Part shown: positions 57,759 to 64,000 of the stretch, one piece after another
Numbering within the stretch: the stretch's first letter is position 1
How the letters are laid out: every line of letters begins with the position of its first letter
Assembly: GCF_001278705.1 (NCBI RefSeq)
Contig: NZ_CP012600.1
Location: 434,190-498,189, forward strand
From: Bacillus gobiensis
GTDB lineage: Bacteria; Bacillota; Bacilli; Bacillales; Bacillaceae
Direction of reading: 5' to 3'
Length of the DNA stretch: 64,000 bases
Translations under genes and position numbers: made by a program
The notes under the pieces: generated by a model
The model's database searches: none
What the model was told of the DNA's origin: nothing
What the model saw: only the letters and a program-made list of their open reading frames with translations

Positions 57759-58847
57759 ATGAACGACGTTGGAATGGTAATGCCGGTTTATAACCAAGAT
57801 CCTCATTATTTAATATTGGCTTTAAATTCAGTTCTCCAACAAACTTACAAAAAATTTCATCTAGTAATTGTAATTGATGGTGCAAATGAAGAGACGAGGA
57901 ACATTATTTATTCTTATCAAAATGATCCAAGAATAACAATTATTGAAAAGCCGGTCAACGAGGGAATTTCAAAGGCTCTGAACACTGGATTTGATTACTT
58001 ATTTACTATAGATGAGGTTCAATATTTAACATGGGGATCAAGTGATAATATTTTATATCCTGATTTTATAAAAAAGCTCCGTAAAAAACTAATAAATGCA
58101 CCTTCAAATGTTGGACTTGATTATAGTTGTTTTGATCATATAGATGAACACGGGAACTGCAAGTATAGCAAATCCGAACAAGATGGATTCCGTGAATGGC
58201 AACGAAATTGTAAGAAAGAAGACATGCTGGATGCCGGTTTTATTGGAACCTCCTTTATGTATAAAAAAATCTATGCACAGCAAACCGGCGGATATTATCT
58301 CGAGCCAGTCGAGGATTATGAATATTGGCTGCGTCTCTCAGAAATTTGTGATATTGAATTTGTAGCAGAAGATCTGATGGGTTACAGATTTCATTCACCA
58401 TTAAGTCTTTCGAGACAGATTCATACTGATGATATAAAGCATCGCTGGTGGCGGGACCAGTTTAATTCAGCCAGAGATAAAGCTCGTAAACGAAGAGGGA
58501 TACCATACGAAACAACCATTCTTTTTCCTGTATTCACTCTCGATGATAAAACATTTGAAGATATAGAAAATCTATTGGAACAATACTATTCTCACTACTT
58601 GTTAATCATACTAGACTGTACGCATCAGGTAAGAAACAAATTGGTAAATATGGGGATAACTGATGTCAGAATTAGAGTGATAGAAACTTCTGAAGCAGAA
58701 CTAAACCTCTCGCATCATATGAATACGACATCGACCGCCATCACATTACTATATTCAAAAGGTTATAATTTAAAAGATAGTTTATGTCTAACCAAATTAA
58801 TTAATATGTTAAACATTTCGAATAGTCTCGGTTACAGGAAGGCTTAA
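57759..58847 (+). CDS. Family 2 glycosyltransferase with C-terminal extension
   Basis: The 362-residue protein has a GT-A domain in the first 220 residues (MVMPVYNQDPHYLILALNSV, VIDGANEET, LTWGSSDNILYPDF, EPVEDYEYWLRLSE) and a further 140 residues with TTILFPVFTLDDKTF that resemble no domain I recognise. Start ATG with CGGAGG, 46 bases after the previous gene. Likely works with its neighbours on one glycan. Confidence 0.83.
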   Translation: MNDVGMVMPVYNQDPHYLILALNSVLQQTYKKFHLVIVIDGANEETRNIIYSYQNDPRITIIEKPVNEGISKALNTGFDYLFTIDEVQYLTWGSSDNILYPDFIKKLRKKLINAPSNVGLDYSCFDHIDEHGNCKYSKSEQDGFREWQRNCKKEDMLDAGFIGTSFMYKKIYAQQTGGYYLEPVEDYEYWLRLSEICDIEFVAEDLMGYRFHSPLSLSRQIHTDDIKHRWWRDQFNSARDKARKRRGIPYETTILFPVFTLDDKTFEDIENLLEQYYSHYLLIILDCTHQVRNKLVNMGITDVRIRVIETSEAELNLSHHMNTTSTAITLLYSKGYNLKDSLCLTKLINMLNISNSLGYRKA

Positions 58848-58897
58848 ACAAGAAAACTCATATTTTTTTGGAGGTGGGCTCCTTTAAGGGGAATTGA

Positions 58898-59974
58898 ATG
58901 AACGTATTATTTGTTTTTTATATACCAAGCGGCGGGGTTGAAACTTTGAACCGTCAGAGATGTGCAGCTTTGAAAAAATTCAATATCAACTGCCATTGTC
59001 TGTATTATGAAACTAGGAGAGATATGGTCAATCACTTTGATGGTCCTACTTTTATTGGAAAAGATCCAAAAATGATTAAAGAAATATTAGACAATGGACA
59101 ATATAGTGCTATTGTTATCGTCTCTGATTATAATATTCTGCCATTATTCAGAAGTTTAGGCTATCAAGGAAAGTTAATTATAGAAATTCAAGGTCTAGGT
59201 TCAAAAAAATTTGCAAGAGAATTCCTCACTAACGGCAGTCCCGCAATCAACAGTCATGCAAATGCGTTACTCAATCCTAAAACTCCGCATATTGTAGATT
59301 TGATGGACGAATTATTTCCCGCGATCCCAAAATTCAGCTTCAATAATTGTTTCGATACAGGTCAATTTGGTTATCAAAAGCTCCCACAAGCTCCACATCC
59401 AATCATCGCTTGGATTGGCCGGATTGAAGATAATAAAAACTGGAGAGAATTCCTCCACATCGGCCATCAGCTCATCCATCAATTTAACCCGAATATACAG
59501 TTATATATGTTTGAAGACAAAACGCTTTCTGTTCCTCATGAACGCATAGAATTTGAAAAATTGATATATCAGTTAGGCTTAGTAAATAATCTTTCAATCT
59601 TTGAAAATATTCCAAATGCAAAAATGGCTGAGTATTTTTCGATAATCGGAGACTCAGGTGGTTTTCTATGTATGACATCCAAGGTGGAGGGCGCTCCCTA
59701 TTCAGCCCTGGAAGCTTTAAGCTGCAGGTGTCCGATTTTAACGACGAATTCTGACGGTGTGAAAAGCTCTGTTATTTACAACCAAACTGGAAAGTATTAT
59801 ATATTAGGGAATGTACAGCAAGCAGTTTTAGAAGCGATTGATTTAATGACCAATGTGGAATTAAGAGAATATATACGCTCCAATGGATTGATCCATGTAA
59901 GTACAAATTTTAGCCATGATCAATACAGCCATAATTTTATAAATATGCTTACGGCATTGGGTGTGACTGAATAA
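58898..59974 (+). CDS. Family 4-like (GT-B) glycosyltransferase
   Basis: The 358-residue protein has FYIPSGGVETLNRQR near the N terminus (donor loop), then IIAWIGRIEDNKNWREFL and the nucleotide-sugar motif SKVEGAPYSALEALSCRCPI with the paired glutamates. Products of such three-gene sets include spore-surface and capsule glycans; no polymerase or flippase is nearby to decide. A hairpin terminator follows. Confidence 0.83.
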   Translation: MNVLFVFYIPSGGVETLNRQRCAALKKFNINCHCLYYETRRDMVNHFDGPTFIGKDPKMIKEILDNGQYSAIVIVSDYNILPLFRSLGYQGKLIIEIQGLGSKKFAREFLTNGSPAINSHANALLNPKTPHIVDLMDELFPAIPKFSFNNCFDTGQFGYQKLPQAPHPIIAWIGRIEDNKNWREFLHIGHQLIHQFNPNIQLYMFEDKTLSVPHERIEFEKLIYQLGLVNNLSIFENIPNAKMAEYFSIIGDSGGFLCMTSKVEGAPYSALEALSCRCPILTTNSDGVKSSVIYNQTGKYYILGNVQQAVLEAIDLMTNVELREYIRSNGLIHVSTNFSHDQYSHNFINMLTALGVTE

Positions 59975-60050
59975 TTGCGGAGTCCGCAAGCATTTCTGCT
60001 TCATATGGTTTGTATTTTGAAGGACCCGAACTATCTGAATATCAAATAAC

Positions 60051-60084
60051 AAAACAGGCTGACATACGCGTTAGCCTGTTTTAT
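60051..60084 (+). terminator. Intrinsic terminator after the glycosyltransferase cluster
   Basis: A perfect 10-bp stem AAAACAGGCT/AGCCTGTTTT with a 12-base loop and a T tail. Confidence 0.9.
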
Positions 60085-60297
60085 TGAAGATGTAATTTAT
60101 CAGTTCTTGCTGATTTATAAGAAAATATTCGGAGAGGGTTGTAAGAGGTGAAGAGTCAGCCTCCTAGCAACCTCCTTTGTTTTAAGCAAAGTTGTACTAA
60201 TTAAAGGAAATCAAATTGTATGAATATGAGTAATGATATTAGACTAAAAAAGTTAACATAGTTTATGATAAACTAAATAAACATTTGAGGTGTCTAC

Positions 60298-60660
60298 ATG
60301 AGAGAAAAACGTATGATGAAGATTTCAAAAGAAGAACGGTACAAATGAGGATCGACCAAAACAAGTAGAATATCAGAGGGTCAATTCAAAAGCGAATTCG
60401 TGAATTGGAGGAGGAGAATGCCATTATAAAAAAATGCTATACACTTCTTCGCGAAAGACCACTGGTAATTTTCTCATTCATCTAGGAGAATCGCTTCAAA
60501 TTGTGTAGAGAAGATGTGCAAAGTGATGAATGTTTCCCCGAAGCTGTTATCACAAATGGGCGGATCGTCCGGAAAGTGAACGGACAAAACGTCACCCGTG
60601 TTTGTTAGCGTCGTCTATTCGACTTGTTGCTCGTGGCATGCCGAAACTTCATATGGGTTT
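60298..60660 (+). mobile_element. Decayed IS3-family insertion sequence remnant
   Basis: Fragments of an IS3-type OrfA and OrfB are readable across several frames: YDEDFKRRTVQM, then SIQKRIRELEEENAIIKKCYTLLRERP (coiled coil at the end of OrfA, residues shown in part), then HKWADRPESERTKRH and SIRLVARGMPKL of OrfB. Multiple stops, frame changes and loss of the catalytic core show it is inactive. No terminal repeats were found. It fills the gap before the MFS gene. Confidence 0.7.
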
Positions 60661-60740
60661 GTCAAATGGAGATAAAGAAAAAATTAATAAAAACAAGCTT
60701 TGACTTTATTACTCGATATCTATACAGAAGGAGAAAGACT

Positions 60741-62174
60741 ATGACAATCAGTGAAGACAAGATGAGCAGGGAAAGTAAACTTATTCTCTTCATCTTAATT
60801 TTAGGGAATTTCCTATGTTTAATAAGTGAAACGGTTATGAATGTTGCCTTACCAAACATCATTTCAAATTTTCATGTTAGTACAAGTTCCGCTCAGTGGC
60901 TAACTACGGGATATATGCTGATTATTGGAATATCAGTTCCCATATCTGCCTTTTTGATTCAAAGATTTACGCTTAGACAGTTGTTTATCACAGCAATGGG
61001 CTTATATGTAGTTGGTTCGTTTATGGCTCTTATCACGCCTTTATTTTCGGTACTGTTAATAGCCAGAATGATTCAAGCCCTAGGAACAGGCATTGTTTTA
61101 CCATTAGTCATGAGTACGATGTTAACGCTTGTACCCATACATAAGCGCGGAACAGTGATTGGGATATTTCAAGTAGCAATTTTATTTGCGCCGGCCATAG
61201 GACCTGTACTTTCAGGTTTAGCCATTCAATATTACTCATGGCGCATTATCTTCTTAGGACTTTTTATCGCAGCAGTGGTTATATTATTGTTTGCCGTTTA
61301 TAAACTTAAAAACGTGTTGAAAACTTCTAGACCAACCATTCATATTCCCTCTGTTGTTCTCTCTACTCTAGGTTTTGGAGGAGTCGTGTATGGGTTTAGT
61401 GTAGCTGGCGAAGGCTCTGGATGGAGCAATCCATTTGTATGGATTACACTTGCTATTGGAGTGATAGCCCTTGCTGTTTTTGTGAAAAAACAAACAAAGA
61501 TGGAATCTCCTCTGATTAGTATGGAGCCATTTAAATCATCTATTTTTTCTCGGTCCATCTTTTTGATGTTTTTGATCATGATGATCCAGTTTTCGATGAT
61601 GCTTATTTTACCTCTCTATTTTCAAACGGCTGCTGAGTTATCTCCTTTAGAAACCGGAATACTTATGCTACCTGGTGGAATAACTCTCGCCTTCACCGCG
61701 ATGATAGGGGGAAGATTATTTGATAAAATTGGCTTTAAACCGCTCCTAATCGTTGGTTTAGTTCTTTTACTCTTTATATTAGGTTTATTTACTCGCATTT
61801 CGAGTGAAACAACCACAATGGAAGCTATGATTTTATATGCCTTCTTTACGATTGGCGTAGGACTAACCGTTGGACCTGTTATGACGCTGGCACTAAACCA
61901 AGTTCCGAAAGAGCTGCACGCTCACGGCTCAGCCATTTCGAATACAATTAATCAAATTGCAGGTGCCATCGGTCCAGCTCTTTATACAAGTGTAATGACA
62001 ATGACATCTCAACACTTTATTGAAGAGTCGTCTGAAGCGAATAAAATGATTCTCAAAATACAAGGCATGACAAAAGGAGTTCATTCTGTCTATTATGCAG
62101 CTCTGGTTTTTGCTGTTGTTTCTTTCTTATTAGCACTTACTTTAAAGAGAGAGAAACAGGTTGAAACTAAGTAA
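60741..62174 (+). CDS. DHA2-family MFS multidrug transporter (EmrB/QacA type)
   Basis: The 477-residue membrane protein has about 14 transmembrane segments. Motifs include NVALPNIISNFHVSTSSAQW in helix 1, the D2-type QALGTGIVLPLVMSTML, and FQVAILFAPAIGPVLSG (antiporter motif C). It resembles LmrB and Mdr exporters of lincomycin, quinolones or puromycin in Bacillus. ATG 60741 follows GAAGGAGA; the open frame upstream crosses the IS remnant. No regulator gene is adjacent. Confidence 0.9.
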   Translation: MTISEDKMSRESKLILFILILGNFLCLISETVMNVALPNIISNFHVSTSSAQWLTTGYMLIIGISVPISAFLIQRFTLRQLFITAMGLYVVGSFMALITPLFSVLLIARMIQALGTGIVLPLVMSTMLTLVPIHKRGTVIGIFQVAILFAPAIGPVLSGLAIQYYSWRIIFLGLFIAAVVILLFAVYKLKNVLKTSRPTIHIPSVVLSTLGFGGVVYGFSVAGEGSGWSNPFVWITLAIGVIALAVFVKKQTKMESPLISMEPFKSSIFSRSIFLMFLIMMIQFSMMLILPLYFQTAAELSPLETGILMLPGGITLAFTAMIGGRLFDKIGFKPLLIVGLVLLLFILGLFTRISSETTTMEAMILYAFFTIGVGLTVGPVMTLALNQVPKELHAHGSAISNTINQIAGAIGPALYTSVMTMTSQHFIEESSEANKMILKIQGMTKGVHSVYYAALVFAVVSFLLALTLKREKQVETK

Positions 62175-62539
62175 TTGTTGTATTGAAAAGAACTTATGTG
62201 AATAAGCATAACTTCTCCAGCAACTTGACGTTAACGACTAACTCTCTAGAAGAAAACAATGTGATAATCTCTTAACATGTCAATTTAGCTAAATCATGAG
62301 GCCCTTTAAGGGTCTTTTTTTATTCTATCGATGGGATGAATAAATAATGACAACCGTGTTAGTCCGTATTCTATAGTTCCATTGCCAGCATGACGAAAAT
62401 CGCAGAAAATCTGGAGCTTGAAAGATTAGTTTTTCATCAAATCTCTCGAATCTTCCGTCTCATTTAGAGGACATCCCCATAATCATGTGGAAGAAGAAAA
62501 GGAAGAAAAATCGGACAGGCTATTAAAAGGGGGATTTTT
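62175..62539. other. Intergenic region between the MFS and dehydrogenase genes
   Basis: Contains a terminator at 62299-62322 (AGGCCC/GGGTCT with a long T run). A 26-codon frame at about 62391 (MTKIAENLELERLVFH) lacks a ribosome site and is not called. Nothing else is evident. Confidence 0.6.
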
Positions 62540-63598
62540 TTGTATAAGAAGCTGTCGTTACTCTTATTGTTGCTGCTTATGACGGGCTGTTCCCAAAATG
62601 AACCGGATGAGGAGCCCCGTGAAACAACCGCACCAGGAGTTGAATCACCGGATAACGAGGTTATTGCCGAGCATTTAGATATCCCGTGGAATATTGCTGG
62701 ATTCAATGGCACATTTTATTTAACGGAGAGAAATGGATCGATATCTTCGGTTATCGATGGTCAAGTTGAACAAATGCAGCTTCAGCTTAAGGAAGAGGTT
62801 CATGCAGTAGGGGAAGGCGGACTTTTAGGATTCGTGCTTCATCCAGACTTTGGTGAAAACCGTGAAGCTTTTATTTATCATAGCTACTTGGATAACAATG
62901 AAATGAAGAACAGAGTGGTTAAAGTAAAGCTTGAGGATCGAACTTGGACGGAAACGGAAACCATTATGGCTGATATTCCGGGAGCTACATTTCACAATGG
63001 AGGCAGGCTTGCAATTGGACCTGATGAAAAGCTCTATATTACAACCGGGGATGCAGGTGTTCCGGATTCAGCACAAGCCCCCGGCAATGTGGCAGGAAAG
63101 ATTCTTCGTGTTGAGTTAAACGGAGACATCCCGGCGGATAATCCATTTTCCGGAAACCCGGTATACAGCTATGGCCATCGCAATCCTCAAGGGTTGGCAT
63201 GGATCGGTAATGATCTTTACAGTTCGGAGCATGGTCAATCTGCTCACGACGAAATCAACAAAATCGAACCTGGTAAAAATTACGGCTGGCCGTTAATAGA
63301 AGGAGACGAAACACAAGAAGGAATGCAGGCTCCGCTTGTCCAATCGGGTGAAACGACTTGGGCTCCATCAGGAATCGAGGCAGATGCTAATACCATATAT
63401 ATGTCCGCTCTTAGAGGAGAAGGGATCTATACCATTGATCCGAAAACAGCTGAAGTTTCCAAATGGCTGGATGGCTATGGAAGGATCAGAGATGTAAAAA
63501 TCATAGATGATCATCTTTATTTTATTACAAACAATGGAGATGGAAGAGGAACAAAGGGTGAAACAGATGACCGCCTCGTTCGGGTTGCATTGCCATAA
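62540..63598 (+). CDS. PQQ-dependent sugar dehydrogenase-like lipoprotein (glucose/sorbosone dehydrogenase fold)
   Basis: The 352-residue protein has a lipoprotein signal with lipobox LMTGCSQ and a six-bladed propeller: GGLLGFVLHPDFGE, FHNGGRLAIGPDEKLYITTGD, AGKILRVELNGDIP, GHRNPQGLAWIGNDLYSSEHG, and NYGWPLIEGDE. It belongs to the soluble-GDH/YliI family, which oxidises aldoses with PQQ and Ca2+. Bacillus cells usually lack PQQ synthesis, so the active cofactor is uncertain. TTG start follows AAAGGGGG. Confidence 0.88.
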   Translation: MYKKLSLLLLLLLMTGCSQNEPDEEPRETTAPGVESPDNEVIAEHLDIPWNIAGFNGTFYLTERNGSISSVIDGQVEQMQLQLKEEVHAVGEGGLLGFVLHPDFGENREAFIYHSYLDNNEMKNRVVKVKLEDRTWTETETIMADIPGATFHNGGRLAIGPDEKLYITTGDAGVPDSAQAPGNVAGKILRVELNGDIPADNPFSGNPVYSYGHRNPQGLAWIGNDLYSSEHGQSAHDEINKIEPGKNYGWPLIEGDETQEGMQAPLVQSGETTWAPSGIEADANTIYMSALRGEGIYTIDPKTAEVSKWLDGYGRIRDVKIIDDHLYFITNNGDGRGTKGETDDRLVRVALP

Positions 63599-63736
63599 AT
63601 GTAATCCGCTTTTTTTGCCAAAAATAAGTGTCATTAGTCTCTTTTTTTCAAAATAACTTTATTTTTACAATTAAAATACTATTTCTACACAATTCGATGA
63701 TATTTTTTATTTGTATGAAAAAAAGGGAGGAAAAAC

Positions 63737-64000
63737 ATGAAGAGGCTGACGAAATTGCCTGTTGTAAGGCTGCTATTGGTTCTGGCATTAATTGTACCGG
63801 GGACTCTTTCTTATGTTGTACCTGCGGCAAATGCAGAGGTACAATCGGAAACATCCTTATCAGTTGCCGATGCAATAGGCAATAATCAAGGGGAAGGAAC
63901 TGTTGAAGGCTATATTGTTGGGTATACGGTAAGTAAAACAACGATTCAAAAGGATCCGCCATTTAAAGACAATTATAATCTTGCCATTGCAGATAGCAAA
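63737..64000 (+). CDS. yhcR: YhcR-like secreted nuclease/5'-nucleotidase, N-terminal part (3' end outside window)
   Basis: Eighty-eight residues are visible: a signal peptide (about residues 1-32, ending near ANAEV), then SVADAIGNNQGEGTVEGYIVGYTVS and FKDNYNLAIADSK, matching the first OB-like repeat of B. subtilis YhcR, a large sugar-nonspecific nuclease anchored to the wall by sortase YhcS. The sorting signal would lie beyond the window. ATG 63737 follows AAAGGGAGG. In B. subtilis yhcR directly precedes yhcS; here the sortase gene is at 2788. Confidence 0.8.
   Translation, partial: MKRLTKLPVVRLLLVLALIVPGTLSYVVPAANAEVQSETSLSVADAIGNNQGEGTVEGYIVGYTVSKTTIQKDPPFKDNYNLAIADSK

Noticed and set aside
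60699..60725. TTGACT-TATACA promoter of the MFS gene
   Set aside because: Spacing is 15 bases and the start of RNA would fall on the ribosome site.
62391..62468. 26-codon ORF before the sugar dehydrogenase
   Set aside because: No ribosome site, no recognisable family, and atypical position.

Overview
The window looks like chromosome of a low-GC Gram-positive, spore-forming member of the Bacillaceae. Gene starts carry strong AGGAGG-type ribosome sites, lipoproteins have lipoboxes, spoVR and a class D sortase are present, and the order of about 30 genes follows the Bacillus subtilis yhcS-yhcT-yhcU-yhcV-yhcW-yhcX-yhxA-glpP-glpF-glpK-glpD-pgcA-yhcY-yhcZ-azr-yhdB-yhdC-spoVR-lytE-citR-citA block. 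Gene names in that block rest on order plus recalled protein similarity; no search was run. I saw no rRNA, tRNA, CRISPR array or intact prophage.

Bases 1-23.6 kb are mostly conserved core: a 5'-truncated PAS sensor kinase, a flavodoxin-fold oxidoreductase, sortase, pseudouridine synthase, CBS and HAD proteins, a GNAT-nitrilase fusion, an added AEC transporter, an aminotransferase behind a highly structured leader, the GlpP-controlled glycerol genes with two leader terminators, phosphoglucomutase, a GAF kinase/LuxR regulator pair, azoreductase, a 430-bp intergenic repeat field, yhdB, yhdC, spoVR and a LysM-NlpC/P60 hydrolase.

Bases 23.7-31.4 kb interrupt the lytE-citR order. They hold an operon of a binding protein, an alkaline-phosphatase-superfamily enzyme, two permeases, an ATPase, a DeoR regulator and a PHP hydrolase, followed by a divergent second UMP kinase whose leader holds a 27-codon ORF overlapping an intrinsic terminator. 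citR/citA then resume the core order.

Bases 33.5-40 kb are accessory and partly decayed: an SF0329-type protein, a putative aminoglycoside nucleotidyltransferase, a LysE exporter, a small BA3454-like protein, transaldolase, an XRE/HxlR chimera, a broken aldo/keto reductase joined to a truncated ABC ATPase, and an orphan TetR.

Bases 40-56.4 kb form a sulfur region: a sndA/snaA/tcyKLMN/cmoIJO-type operon, an adjacent yezD-fbpA-ribR unit in which ribR is split into two overlapping frames, O-acetylhomoserine sulfhydrylase, and a divergent metQNI-metQ-monooxygenase unit. Together they could import organosulfur compounds, cleave C-S bonds with flavin enzymes, and return sulfide or cysteine to amino-acid synthesis.

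Bases 56.4-64 kb hold a frameshifted small ORF, three glycosyltransferases, an IS3-family remnant, a DHA2 multidrug transporter, a lipoprotein sugar dehydrogenase, and the start of a yhcR-like secreted nuclease, the usual sortase YhcS partner, here 60 kb from the sortase gene.
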